Origin: Alcanivorax sp.
GTDB taxonomy: Bacteria > Pseudomonadota > Gammaproteobacteria > Pseudomonadales > Alcanivoracaceae
DNA length: 64,000 bases
Assembly: GCF_019431375.1 (NCBI RefSeq)
Contig: NZ_CP080267.1
Coordinates: 124,001-188,000 of the forward strand
Direction: 5' to 3'
The notes beneath the pieces are model-generated. The model was not told the origin of the DNA. It saw only the letters and a list, made by a program, of their open reading frames with translations, and did no database searches. The number at the start of each line of letters is the position of its first letter. Position 1 is the stretch's first letter. Below, piece after piece: positions 26,630-35,926 of this stretch. The translations under genes were made by a program, and so were the position numbers.

Positions 26630-27746
26630 ATGGAAGTCAATCCGCTGCGAACCCACCTTTCCGACCTGTCTGAGCGTGTCGAAGCGCTTAGGGGGTATCT
26701 TTGACTACGATCAGAAGAGCGAACGTCTGACCGAAGTCGAGCGAGAACTCGAAAGCCCGGATGTCTGGAGCGACCCGGATTACGCCCGGGGCCTGGGCAA
26801 GGAACGCGCCCAGCTTGAGCTGGTAGTCAACACCATCAACGATGCCTCTCAGGGGGTGGAAGACACTTCCGGCCTGCTGGAGCTGGTGGTGGAAGAGGGT
26901 GACGAAGACAGCCTGCCGGAAGTGGAAAGCGAGCTGGAGCGACTGGAGAAGATGGTGGCGGATCTGGAATTCCGCCGTATGTTCTCCGGGCAGATGGATG
27001 CCTGTAACGCCTATCTGGATATTCAGGCCGGCTCCGGTGGTACTGAGGCCCAGGACTGGGGCGAGATGCTGCTGCGCATGTACCTGCGTTGGGGCGAGGC
27101 CCACGGCTTCAAGACTGAGCTGGTGGAAGCCTCCGCCGGTGATGTGGCCGGTATCAAGTCTGCCACGATCCGCTTTGAAGGCGAGTACGCCTACGGCTGG
27201 CTGCGTACTGAAACCGGTGTGCACCGGCTGGTGCGCAAGAGCCCGTTCGATTCCGGCGGCCGCCGCCATACCTCTTTCAGCTCGGTGTTCGTGTCCCCGG
27301 AAGTGGATGACGATATCGACGTGAATATTGATGTGGGCAGCATGCGGGTAGACACCTACCGCGCCTCCGGTGCCGGTGGTCAGCACGTTAACCGGACCGA
27401 TTCCGCAGTGCGACTGACCTATGAATACACCGACGAGGGTGGCGAGAAACACACCTTGGTGACCCAGTGCCAGAGCGGGCGAAGCCAGCACCAGAACAAG
27501 GACCAGGCCCTGAAGATGATGCAGGCCAAGGTCTACGAAGTGGAAATGCAGCGCCGCAACGCGGAAAAACAGGTCCAGGAAAGCAACAAATCGGATATCG
27601 GTTGGGGTAGCCAGATCCGCTCGTACGTGTTGGATGACGGTCGTATCAAGGATCTGCGTACTGGTGTGGAAAGCCACAATACCCAGCAGGTGCTGGACGG
27701 CTCCCTGGATCAGTTTATCGAAGCGTCCCTGAAAGCAGGATTGTAA
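26630..27746 (+). CDS. prfB: peptide chain release factor 2, with programmed +1 frameshift
   Basis: The gene starts at ATG 26630 (MEVNPLRTHLSDLSERVEAL). After 24 codons an in-frame TGA occurs at 26702-26704 in the context AGGGGGTATCTTTGAC, the classic RF2 autoregulatory site: an internal Shine-Dalgarno-like AGGGGG, then CTT-TGA. A +1 shift skips base 26702 and continues at 26703 to give 371 residues. The product recognises UGA and UAA. The anticodon-mimic loop and the 'GAGGQHVNRTDSAVRLTY' GGQ loop are both present. When RF2 is scarce the ribosome frameshifts, which restores it. lysS follows, as in many gammaproteobacteria. Confidence 0.97.
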
Positions 27747-27755
27747 TTGAGGCAG

Positions 27756-27873
27756 TCTGACGTCGGAGGTCTGACGTCGGGCGCTAACCTCTAAAGCGTC
27801 AGACGCTCTGTATTGGGCGTCCGGCTCCAGGAATTGTTTTACCGCGTCAGACGTCCGGCGTCAGACGTCCGAC
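27756..27873. repeat. heptad-armed inverted repeat, TCTGACG type
   Basis: The left arm is TCTGACG-TCGGAGG-TCTGACG-TCGGGCG. The right arm, read on the other strand, is TCGGACG-TCTGACG-CCGGACG-TCTGACG. Both thus have a 7-base period and are near-complementary. It begins 9 bases after the prfB stop and fills the prfB-lysS gap. Confidence 0.75.
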
Positions 27874-27891
27874 TCTATGTAAGGTAAGTAC

Positions 27892-29381
27892 ATGGCTGAC
27901 GAACAGAACACCTCAACCGAGCAGCAGGAATCCGAGAACCGCCTGATCGCCGAGCGCCGTGCCAAGCTGGCTGACTTGCGCGAGGCGGGCAACGCCTTCC
28001 CCAATCACTTCCGTCGCGATTTCCTGGCCGCCGATCTGCAGGCGCAGTATGGCGAGTTCAGCAAGGAAGAGTTGGCTGAGAAGAACATTCAGGTCGCTGT
28101 TGCCGGCCGCATGATGCTCGATCGCAAGGCTTTCAAGGTGCTGCAGGACATGTCCGGGCGCATCCAGATTTATGCCTCCAAGGACGTACAGAAAGACACC
28201 AAGCACTGGGATCTGGGCGACATCGTTGGTGTGAAAGGCACCCTGTGCAAATCCGGCAAGGGCGATTTGTACGTGATGATGGATGAGTACCTGCTGCTCA
28301 CCAAGGCGCTGCGTCCGTTGCCGGAAAAGCATAAGGGGCTGACTGACACCGAAGCTCGCTACCGCCAGCGTTATGTGGATCTGATCGTTAACGAAGAGAC
28401 CCGCAAGGCCTTCCAGATTCGCTCGAAGATGGTGGCCGGTATCCGCAACTTCCTGGTGGAAAAAGGCTTTGTAGAAGCGGAAACCCCCATGCTGCAGGTG
28501 ATCCCCGGTGGCGCCACCGCGCGGCCCTTCATCACCCATCACAACAGCCTGGACATGGACATGTACCTGCGCATCGCGCCGGAACTGTACCTGAAGCGCC
28601 TGGTGGTGGGCGGTTTCGAGAAGGTGTTCGAGATTAACCGCAACTTCCGCAACGAGGGCTTTCCACCCGGCATAACCCGGAATTCACCATGCTGGAGTTC
28701 TACCAGGCGTTCGGTGATTACCACGACCTGATGAACCTGACCGAGGAAATGCTGCGCAAGCTGGCCCAGGATGTGCTGGGTACCACCGAGGTGAGTTATC
28801 AGGGGGATGTGTACGATTTTGGTAAACCCTTTACCCGGATAACGGTTTTCGATTCTATTTTGCATTTTAATCCGGATATCGACCCGGAGAAGCTGGCGGA
28901 CCTGGACGGGGCGCGCGCTATCGCCGAGGATTTGGGTATTCCGCTGAAGGAAAGCTACGGCTTGGGCAAGGTGCAGATCGAGATCTTCGAGAAGACGGTA
29001 GAGCACCGTCTGAAGGACCCGACCTTTATCACCGAGTACCCCACGGAGGTGTCGCCGCTGGCCCGTCGCATGGATGACAATCCGTTTGTGACCGAGCGTT
29101 TCGAGTTCTTTGTGGGTGGCCGCGAAATCGCCAACGGCTTCTCGGAGCTGAACGACGCGGAAGACCAGGCCGAGCGTTTCCGTCAGCAGGTAGCGGAAAA
29201 GGATGCCGGTGATGATGAAGCCATGTTCTACGACGAGGATTATGTGACCGCGTTGGAGCACGGCCTGCCACCGACAGCCGGTGAGGGTATTGGCATCGAC
29301 CGGCTGGTAATGTTGTTTACGGATTCACCGTCCATTCGGGACGTGATTTTGTTCCCGCACATGCGTCCGCAGGGACGCTAA
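27892..29381 (+). CDS. lysS: lysyl-tRNA synthetase (class II), frameshifted in this sequence
   Basis: The frame from ATG 27892 breaks near 28660 and resumes at 28689. The expected 'FRNEGLSTRHNPEFTMLE' is recovered by adding one C (GGC-CTT-TCC in place of GGC-TTT-CC), giving 496 residues, the family norm. Class II motifs are visible: motif 1/2 region 'RIAPELYLKRLVVGGFEKVFEINRNFRNEG', motif 3 'GIGIDRLVM'. An N-terminal OB fold binds the anticodon. LysS is essential unless a second copy exists, so a sequencing error is more likely than a true mutation. Confidence 0.93.
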
Positions 29382-29494
29382 GGCTGATTGGGGCACAGTT
29401 TGTGCCCCGGCTTGCGGGTAGTAGGGAAGGTGGGAGAGCGACACAACACATCCCCTGAGGGGGGAGTACCGGGCTGAATCAACCAAGGCTGACT

Positions 29495-30169
29495 GTGTCC
29501 ATGAGTAGTGCAATTCAATACCAAGGAAGAAAAGCGCGACGTGCCGGCAGTGAACAGCGTCGTCAGGCGATCCTCGAGGCCGCGCTGAATATCATTGTCA
29601 AAGAGGGTATCCGTGCAGTGCGACACCGGGCGGTGGCCCGTGAGGCAGATGTCCCCCTGTCGGCAACCACCTACTACTTCAAAGATATCTCCGATCTGAT
29701 TGCCGATACCTTCACCCTGTTCGCTGAACGGGCGCTCAAGGATGTGATCGAGCCATTCAAGGAACGGGCTTTTGCCCTGTTGTCGCAATTTTCCCGCGAG
29801 AGCCTGACGAATCCGGAAGAACGCCAGCGCCTTATTGACCTGATGGGCCAGATGACGGCGGCCTTTATTGTCGATGAACTGACCAACCGGCGTGGTCACC
29901 TGGTAGCGGAGCAGGCGTTTCTGCAGGAAGCCATTCTGGACAGTCGTCTGCGTGAATTGGCGGATCTGTACCTGCACCAGCAGCTGGAAAGTCTGATGAT
30001 CGCCACGGAACTGTTCGGCAGCGATAATCCGCGCCTGGATGCCGAGCTGATTCTGATGGCTATCATGTCTATCGAACAGCGCCTGTTGGTGCATCCGGAA
30101 AAGATTTCCCAGGAATTCGTGGAAGCGCGTATGTGCAACCTTCTGGAAAAGCTGCTTCCCAATGGCTGA
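29495..30169 (+). CDS. TetR-family transcriptional regulator
   Basis: About 224 residues. The N-terminal helix-turn-helix runs from 'EQRRQAILEAALNIIVKEG' to 'RAVAREADVPLSATTYYFKDISDLIADTF', the canonical TetR pattern. The C-terminal ligand domain is helical. GTG 29495 has an AAGG six bases upstream; ATG 29501 is two codons on. The gene overlaps ung by eight bases. Its ligand and targets cannot be read from sequence; in this lipid-metabolising organism a fatty-acid or stress role is conceivable but unproven. Confidence 0.85.
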   Translation: MSMSSAIQYQGRKARRAGSEQRRQAILEAALNIIVKEGIRAVRHRAVAREADVPLSATTYYFKDISDLIADTFTLFAERALKDVIEPFKERAFALLSQFSRESLTNPEERQRLIDLMGQMTAAFIVDELTNRRGHLVAEQAFLQEAILDSRLRELADLYLHQQLESLMIATELFGSDNPRLDAELILMAIMSIEQRLLVHPEKISQEFVEARMCNLLEKLLPNG

Positions 30170-30854
30170 TAGCAACACCCAGAATGTACAGTTGGAGCCG
30201 GGCTGGAAACAGCACCTGGCCAGGGAGTTCGAGCAGGACTACATGGCCCGGCTGCGGGCTTTCCTGGCGGGCGAGAAGCGGGCCGGGAAAACCGTGTTCC
30301 CGCCCGGCCCGGACATCTTCAACGCCTTCAATCTGACGCCTTTCGACAAGGTGAAGGTGGTGATCCTGGGCCAGGACCCTTATCACGGCCCGGATCAGGC
30401 TCACGGCCTGTGTTTTTCCGTGCAGCGTGGCGTCAAGACACCGCCGTCGCTGGTCAATATCTACAAGGAAATCCACCGGGATCTGGGTATTGAGATACCG
30501 TCCCACGGCAACCTGACCCACTGGGCGGAGCAGGGCGTGTTGCTGCTCAACGCGGTGCTCACCGTGGAAGCCGGCCAGGCCGCGTCTCACCAGAAGCAGG
30601 GTTGGGAGCAATTCACCGACCAGGCTATCGAGCACCTGAATCGCGAGCGTGAGGGGCTGGTTTTCCTGCTCTGGGGCAGTCATGCCCAGAAGAAGGGAAA
30701 GCTGATCGACCGCAACAAACACTGCGTCCTCACCGCTCCGCACCCGTCGCCCCTGTCTGCCCACCGGGGCTTCCTCGGCTGCGGCCACTTCTCTCGCGCC
30801 AACCAGTACCTGCTGCAACAGGGCAAGACGGCCATCGACTGGAAAATCAGTTAA
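30162..30854 (+). CDS. ung: uracil-DNA glycosylase, family 1
   Basis: 230 residues, with the water-activating loop 'ILGQDPYHGPDQAHG' (Asp 72) and the Leu-loop 'TAPHPSPLSAHRGF' (His 194). It removes uracil from DNA as the first step of base excision repair. It overlaps the TetR gene, so the two are probably co-transcribed. Its last Ser codon and TAA stop are part of a heptad-repeat element. Confidence 0.97.
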   Translation: MADSNTQNVQLEPGWKQHLAREFEQDYMARLRAFLAGEKRAGKTVFPPGPDIFNAFNLTPFDKVKVVILGQDPYHGPDQAHGLCFSVQRGVKTPPSLVNIYKEIHRDLGIEIPSHGNLTHWAEQGVLLLNAVLTVEAGQAASHQKQGWEQFTDQAIEHLNREREGLVFLLWGSHAQKKGKLIDRNKHCVLTAPHPSPLSAHRGFLGCGHFSRANQYLLQQGKTAIDWKIS

Positions 30855-31006
30855 TAGTGAACAGTTAACAGTGAATAGCTCGCGAGAGGTTCTTTTGTTT
30901 CTCAACGCAAGGGGCCGCGCCCAGAATTTTGGCGCTGCCACTTGGCTATGAATATCATCGACGCTAGCTCGCGCGCTGTTAACTGTTCACTATTAACTAT
31001 TCACTG
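30849..31006. repeat. heptad-armed element E1 (AGTTAAC/AGTGAAT type, 158 bp)
   Basis: The left arm is AGTTAAT-AGTGAAC-AGTTAAC-AGTGAAT. The right arm, on the other strand, is AGTGAAT-AGTTAAT-AGTGAAC-AGTTAAC. A GC-rich core (GGGGCCGCGCCCAG...) lies between. Similar elements of nearly the same length occur at 32125, 33980 and 55572. Confidence 0.85.
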
Positions 31007-31021
31007 CTTTATGGAGTTGTT

Positions 31022-32134
31022 GTGTCTGACTGCGTGCTGTTTTCCGAAATCGAGACCCGCTGCGGCCGTGTGATCGCCCGCGCCACCCTGAACGCCCCCA
31101 AAGCCCTCAATGCCCTGAGCCTGGAAATGATCCAGACCCTGAGCAAGCAGATGGATGAGTGGGAGCAGCGTGATGATGTGGTGGCGATTTGGCTGGACGG
31201 TGCTGGAGGCAAGGCCTTCTGCGCAGGCGGCGACATCGTGCAGATGCACAAGTCCATGGTGAAGCATGCCGGGCAGGGCAGAAATCCGTTCACGGAGCAG
31301 TATTTCGCCGAGGAATACGCCCTGGACTACCGCATTCACACCAGCCGGATTCCGGTGGTGGTATTCGGTGATGGCATCGTTATGGGCGGTGGCATGGGGC
31401 TGCTGCAGGGCGCGGATTTCCGTCTGGTGACCCCGCGTTCACGCATGGCTATGCCGGAAATTACCATCGGCCTGTTCCCGGATGTGGGCGGGAGCTGGTT
31501 CCTCAACCGCTTGCCGGGCAAGGCCGGGTTGTTCCTGGGGCTCACCGGAGTGCACATCAATGGCCGTGAAGCGGTGGAAATCGGCATGGCCGACCGTATG
31601 GTGGATGGCGATGCGGATAACCTGCTGGCGGCCCTGGCGGAGCAGGACTTCGCTGATGACGTCACCGACAACCGGGCGGTACTGTATCGGCTGTTCAAAC
31701 AGCAGGCTGCGGACATGAGCGCGTTGCCTCATCCGCTGATCGATCATCTGCCGCAGATCAATCGCCTCTGCGATGGCGAGAGCCTGCCGGTGGTGGTTGA
31801 GCAGTTGCTCACCGCCAAGGATCGTGATGGCTGGCTGGACAAGGCGCTGGGTAACCTGGAACGGGGCTGCCCGCAAACCGCCCACCTGGTGTGGCAGCAG
31901 CTGGCCCGCTCCACCTATTCCTCCCTGGCTGACATCTTCCGTATGGAATGGTGCCTGGCGGTACAGTGCTCCCTGCACGGCGACTTCCGCGAAGGCGTGC
32001 GCGCCCTGTTGATCGACAAGGACGGCAAACCCGGCTTCCGCCACCGCAGCGTCAATGATGTACCGAGGGAGTACATCGATGGGTTCTTCGAGTGTCCGGC
32101 GCCGAAGCACCCGTTAGAGGCAATGAACAGTTAA
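31022..32134 (+). CDS. enoyl-CoA hydratase/isomerase family, 3-hydroxyisobutyryl-CoA hydrolase-like
   Basis: 370 residues from GTG 31022 (GGAG upstream). The crotonase fold is clear: 'KAFCAGGDIVQMH' and 'GIVMGGGMGLLQGADFRLVT' form the oxyanion hole. The catalytic region is 'MPEITIGLFPDVGGSWFLNR', where the Glu/Asp spacing matches the 3-hydroxyisobutyryl-CoA hydrolase branch. The extended C-terminal half (residues 200-360) is also specific to that branch. Likely role: a hydrolase in valine catabolism or a related acyl-CoA step. The last three residues (Met-Asn-Ser) and stop come from the adjoining heptad element. Confidence 0.85.
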   Translation: MSDCVLFSEIETRCGRVIARATLNAPKALNALSLEMIQTLSKQMDEWEQRDDVVAIWLDGAGGKAFCAGGDIVQMHKSMVKHAGQGRNPFTEQYFAEEYALDYRIHTSRIPVVVFGDGIVMGGGMGLLQGADFRLVTPRSRMAMPEITIGLFPDVGGSWFLNRLPGKAGLFLGLTGVHINGREAVEIGMADRMVDGDADNLLAALAEQDFADDVTDNRAVLYRLFKQQAADMSALPHPLIDHLPQINRLCDGESLPVVVEQLLTAKDRDGWLDKALGNLERGCPQTAHLVWQQLARSTYSSLADIFRMEWCLAVQCSLHGDFREGVRALLIDKDGKPGFRHRSVNDVPREYIDGFFECPAPKHPLEAMNS

Positions 32135-32287
32135 CAGTGAATAGTGAACAGTGCGCGAGACAGCGTTTACTGTTCTGCAACGCAGAAGAGGCCGCGCCCA
32201 ATGTTTGGGCGCGGCCTCTTGCGTTTGAAAACGACAACAACCCCGATTCGCTTCGCTGTTCATTGTTAACTATTCACTGTTCACTGT
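32125..32287. repeat. heptad-armed element E2 (163 bp) with central GC-rich hairpin
   Basis: Arms of GAACAGT-TAACAGT-GAATAGT type on both sides, with a central perfect hairpin AAGAGGCCGCGCCCA / TGGGCGCGGCCTCTT at 32186-32220. It lies between convergent genes, whose stops fall inside it (left) or four bases outside it (right), so it could act as a shared terminator. Confidence 0.85.
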
Positions 32288-32290
32288 CTT

Positions 32291-33229
32291 TTACTCTTTC
32301 CACGGCAAGGAATAAGGCAACGCCCCCAGCTGACTGTCCAGCGCCTGTTCTTCCCGGAACAGCACGCCATCGGTATCACGGCGCAGTACCACCAGAGCGG
32401 CACGGCCCTGTGGGGTGCGGGCGGCGCTGACCACTTCGCCGGCGGCTTTACCGTTGCTGTCGCGCAGGGTTTCTCCGGGTGCAAGGTCCACATCGGCGTT
32501 GTAATTGATGCGCTGCATGCGCTGCTTGAGTTTGCCCTTGAAGTGCATACGGGCAACCACTTCCTGGCCGGTGTAGCAGCCTTTCTTGAAGTTCACCCCG
32601 GCGGTGACGTCGTAGTTGAGCACCTGGGGCAGGAACAGGTCTTCCGCGCCCGGGTAGACCATGCCTTCGCCAGCGTCGATGTCGGCGAGTAGCCAGCCGT
32701 TGGCTCCGGTGGTGGCCCGATCGGTGGCCAGGGCCTGCCAGATCTGCTCGGCGTTGTCCTGCTGCACGATCAGCAGGGCATGATCAGTGAAGGGGTAGCG
32801 CAACCACAGACCCTGATCGGTCTCGGCACTATTGCCGTGATCCGGCGCCTGAGCGAGCAGATTGCCGGCCAGGCCCAGCACTACAAGGTTCTGATCCACG
32901 CTGAATTCGACCTTGGCACGCAGGCGATATTTCATCAGCGCCTTGATCACCGCCTCGCTCAGGTCGGCAGGGCAGAGCAGCAGGTAGTCGTCGCCGTCAC
33001 GGACGATGCGTACACTGACCAGGCCGCGCCCTTTCAGGGTCAGGTGCATGCCGGTGCGGTGGCCCTGCTGGTCCACCTCGCGCAGATCGCAGGACACCTG
33101 GCCCTGCAGATAATGGCTGGCTTCCTCGCCGTGGACACGAATCACGGCGAGATGGTCGCAATGGCTCAGGTAGGGCGCCTCGGTACTGTCGGCCAGGGTT
33201 TGGGTGGCGATAAAATCGGACCAGCTCAT
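32291..33229 (-). CDS. ygfZ: folate-binding protein YgfZ (Fe-S cluster repair/assembly)
   Basis: 312 residues from ATG 33229, which has an AGGAG site; the frame is open further upstream but without a good start. The signature 'KKGCYTGQEVVAR' with its cysteine is diagnostic of YgfZ. The N-terminal part has the glycine-cleavage-T fold ('DHLAVIRVHGEEASHYLQGQVSCDL'). YgfZ helps maintain a subset of iron-sulfur enzymes in a folate-dependent way. It is divergent from sdhE, the standard arrangement in gammaproteobacteria. Confidence 0.95.
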   Translation of the reverse strand: MSWSDFIATQTLADSTEAPYLSHCDHLAVIRVHGEEASHYLQGQVSCDLREVDQQGHRTGMHLTLKGRGLVSVRIVRDGDDYLLLCPADLSEAVIKALMKYRLRAKVEFSVDQNLVVLGLAGNLLAQAPDHGNSAETDQGLWLRYPFTDHALLIVQQDNAEQIWQALATDRATTGANGWLLADIDAGEGMVYPGAEDLFLPQVLNYDVTAGVNFKKGCYTGQEVVARMHFKGKLKQRMQRINYNADVDLAPGETLRDSNGKAAGEVVSAARTPQGRAALVVLRRDTDGVLFREEQALDSQLGALPYSLPWKE

Positions 33230-33363
33230 GGGGCTCCTGCAGAACGGAATGACACAAAGAGTCGAGAAATCATGAGGCATGATAGATAATGCGGCCACGG
33301 TCTGAAAGTCGCGTTTCCATACTTGTGCCGCGGCCCGGAGTTTTCGATCAGGATAATGCAGTA

Positions 33364-33624
33364 ATGAGTGATGAAGACCTGAAACGTAAGTACCGCTGGC
33401 AATGCCGCCGTGGCGCTTCGGAAGTGGAAGTGGTGCTGTACGGCTACCTGGATGATCACTTCGATAACGACTCGGCGGAACATCAGGCCTGGTTCGCCAA
33501 GCTGCTTGCGTGCGAAGATGCCGACATGTTCGAGTGGTTTACCTATCGCAGTGAGCCGCAAGACCCGGCGCTGCGCGAGTATGTACGCCATGTCCTTGCC
33601 CTGGTCTCCGCGAAAAAAGGTTGA
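33364..33624 (+). CDS. sdhE: succinate dehydrogenase flavinylation factor SdhE
   Basis: 86 residues from ATG 33364. The conserved 'RRGASEVE' contains the RGxxE motif needed for covalent FAD attachment to SdhA; the usual hydrophobic pair (as in RRGMLELD) is Ala-Ser here. 'YGYLDDHF', 'FAKLLACEDADMFEWF' and 'EPQDPALREYV' complete the family pattern. It overlaps the ygfX gene downstream by 35 bases, the usual linkage. Confidence 0.92.
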   Translation: MSDEDLKRKYRWQCRRGASEVEVVLYGYLDDHFDNDSAEHQAWFAKLLACEDADMFEWFTYRSEPQDPALREYVRHVLALVSAKKG

Positions 33625-33985
33625 GCTGAAACCTTCCCGCTATCCCGCCAGGCTGCGTTGGCTGGGGGGGATCGCGGTGGTGCCGGCAATCCTGCTGGCG
33701 CAGGCGCCATGGTGGGCGCTGGTGTTGCTGTTGGCAGCGCTGCCTTTGCTGCTGCGAGGCTGGCAGCCGGCGCAGCTGTCCCAGATGGAACTCCACGAAC
33801 AACGTCTCACCCTCATCGGCCGTCACTGGCAGGAACTGCAACAACCTCGCCGGGTACTGCGCGCCGGCCCCTGGATGGCCATCCAGACCCCCAAAGGCTG
33901 GCTGCACCTGTTCGACGACCAGGCCCCTCGGGAACAATTGCAGCCGTTTTATCAGTGGCTGTGGACCAACAGGAAAAGCAGTTAA
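33590..33985 (+). CDS. YgfX/CptA-like small membrane protein
   Basis: 131 residues from ATG 33590, inside the end of sdhE. Two adjacent membrane helices (residues about 25-57, 'GGIAVVPAILLAQ' and 'WALVLLLAALPLLL') are followed by a beta-rich cytoplasmic tail with 'LIGRHWQELQQPRRVLR' and 'GWLHLFDD'. This fits YgfX (CptA), which in E. coli was described as a toxin-like partner of SdhE acting on cytoskeletal proteins; that role is debated. The last Ser codon and stop lie in a heptad element. Confidence 0.8.
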   Translation: MSLPWSPRKKVELKPSRYPARLRWLGGIAVVPAILLAQAPWWALVLLLAALPLLLRGWQPAQLSQMELHEQRLTLIGRHWQELQQPRRVLRAGPWMAIQTPKGWLHLFDDQAPREQLQPFYQWLWTNRKSS

Positions 33986-34138
33986 TAGTTAATAATGAAT
34001 AATTAATAGTTGCGCGAGCAACGTATGTAGGTCTCAACGCATAGAGGCCGCGCCCAGCCCTGGGCGCGGCCTCTTGGCTTCAGAACAGAAAGGGCCAGTT
34101 CGCGACGTTATTAATTATTAACTATTAATTATTCATTG
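33980..34138. repeat. heptad-armed element E3 (159 bp) with central GC-rich hairpin
   Basis: Arms are AGTTAAT/AATAATT variants with 7-base phasing. The centre is GAGGCCGCGCCCAGCCCTGGGCGCGGCCTC (two 14-base complementary halves) at 34044-34074. It lies between convergent ygfX and nadB and contains both stop codons. Confidence 0.85.
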
Positions 34139-35726
34139 TGTCTGGTGTGAGCACCGTATCCACCACCTCATCATTGGTGCCCGGATAATCGCGCATGAAA
34201 TGCAGCCCGCGGCTTTCCTTGCGTTGCATGGCGGAGCGGATGATGAGCTCGGCGATGACCACCAGGTTGCGCAACTCCAGCAGGTCGTTGCTGATGTGAT
34301 AGTTGCTGTAATACTCGGCAATTTCGTTCTTCAGCAGCTCAGCACGGTGCAGGGCCCGCTCCAGGCGTTTTTCTGTGCGCACGATGCCCACGTAATCCCA
34401 CATGAAACGGCGTAGCTCGTCCCAGTTGTGGCTGATCACCACGTCTTCGTCGGAGTCAGTGACCTGGGATTCGTCCCATTCCTTGTGCTCGCGGGGTTGG
34501 GGTACTTCGGCCAGGGTGGCGCCGATGTGTTCGGCGGAGGCTTTGCCGTAGACCAGGCACTCCAGCAGGGAGTTGCTGGCCATACGGTTGGCGCCGTGCA
34601 GGCCGGTGAAGCTGGTTTCGCCGATGGCGTAGAGGCCGGGCACGTCGGTCTGGCCATTTTCGTTGATCATCACGCCGCCGCAGGTGTAGTGGGCGGCGGG
34701 CACCACCGGCATGGGGTCGCGGGTGATATCCAGGCCCAGTTGCAGGCACTTGGCGTAGACGGTGGGGAAGTGCTCGATGATGAAATCCGCCGGCTTGTGG
34801 CTGATGTCCAGATACAGGCAGTCGGCGCCAAGACGTTTCATCTCATGGTCGATGGCCCGGGCCACCACATCCCGGGGGGCCAGTTCGCCGCGTTCGTCAA
34901 AGCGGTGCATGAAGCGCTCGCCGTTGGGCAGCAGCAGGTGGCCGCCTTCGCCGCGAATCGCCTCGGTGACCAGAAAGCTCTTGGCCTTGGGGTGGTACAG
35001 GCACGTCGGGTGGAACTGCATGAACTCCATGTTGGCCACACGGCAGCCGGCCCGCCAGGCCATGGCGATGCCGTCGCCGGTGGCTACGTCCGGGTTGGAG
35101 GTGTACAGGTACACCTTGGAGGCGCCGCCGGTGGCCAGCACCACGGCGCGGGCCAGGATTACATCGGTTTCGCCGGTCTCGATATTGTGCACATAGGCGC
35201 CGCAGCAGCGTTTTTCGCCGTTGTGCTCCTGCAGAATCAGGTCTACCGCCACCCGGTATTCAAAGCGGGTGACGTTGGGACGGTTGCGTACCTGGCCGAT
35301 CAGGGTGCCGGAGATGGCCTTGCCGGTGGCGTCGGCGGCGTGAATGATGCGCCGATGGCTGTGGCCGCCTTCGCGGGTCAGGTGATAGGGGAGTGAGCCC
35401 TCGTTGTTGCCGGCAAGGCGGGTGAAATCTACCCCCAGATCGATCAGCCAACGGATGGCATCGGGGCCGTTTTCGACGGTGTAACGCACCGCATCATCAT
35501 GGCACAGGCCGCCCCCGGCCACGTGTGTATCGGCCACATGGCTTTCAAGGGAATCCTCCTGATCCAGCACTGCGGCGACACCGCCCTGAGCGTAGTAGGT
35601 GCTGGCGCTGGTCAGCTCGCCTTTGGATAACAGGGCGATCCGGCAATCATCGGGCAGGCGCAGGGCAGTCGTTAATCCCGCTGCTCCGGAACCAATGATG
35701 AGTACATCGTGTCGGAAGGTGGCCAT
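34125..35726 (-). CDS. nadB: L-aspartate oxidase
   Basis: 533 residues from ATG 35726 (AAGGA upstream). The FAD-binding start is 'DVLIIGSGAAGLTTALRL'. 'TYYAQGGVAAVLD' and 'HTCGGV' style active-site segments ('AAHYTCGGVMI') and 'LHGANRMASNSLLECLVYG' are family hallmarks. It converts aspartate to iminoaspartate for NAD synthesis. It is divergent from algU, as in Pseudomonas. The last residues, Met-Asn-Asn, and the TAA stop are encoded by the heptad element, so the C-terminus has been rewritten by it. Confidence 0.96.
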   Translation of the reverse strand: MATFRHDVLIIGSGAAGLTTALRLPDDCRIALLSKGELTSASTYYAQGGVAAVLDQEDSLESHVADTHVAGGGLCHDDAVRYTVENGPDAIRWLIDLGVDFTRLAGNNEGSLPYHLTREGGHSHRRIIHAADATGKAISGTLIGQVRNRPNVTRFEYRVAVDLILQEHNGEKRCCGAYVHNIETGETDVILARAVVLATGGASKVYLYTSNPDVATGDGIAMAWRAGCRVANMEFMQFHPTCLYHPKAKSFLVTEAIRGEGGHLLLPNGERFMHRFDERGELAPRDVVARAIDHEMKRLGADCLYLDISHKPADFIIEHFPTVYAKCLQLGLDITRDPMPVVPAAHYTCGGVMINENGQTDVPGLYAIGETSFTGLHGANRMASNSLLECLVYGKASAEHIGATLAEVPQPREHKEWDESQVTDSDEDVVISHNWDELRRFMWDYVGIVRTEKRLERALHRAELLKNEIAEYYSNYHISNDLLELRNLVVIAELIIRSAMQRKESRGLHFMRDYPGTNDEVVDTVLTPDTMNN

Positions 35727-35926
35727 GAACAATCCTTGGACCCGTGTGGGTAGGCCCCGCACGGGTTGTTAGCGCCAGAACAAATGTTCAAGCAATGTGA
35801 AAAGGGTGGCAAAGCGGCCCTATAGTATAGCCGCGACCCTCACACCTGCTACAATGGCCTGCTTTAATTGGTTGAAAATTCAACCATTGCCATGTATCCG
35901 CGTTTCGCGAAAGATCCGGGGGATCG

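Noticed and set aside
34428..35396. 322-codon open frame opposite nadB
   Set aside because: Same artefact of codon bias; repetitive Gly-Val-His composition and no start signal.
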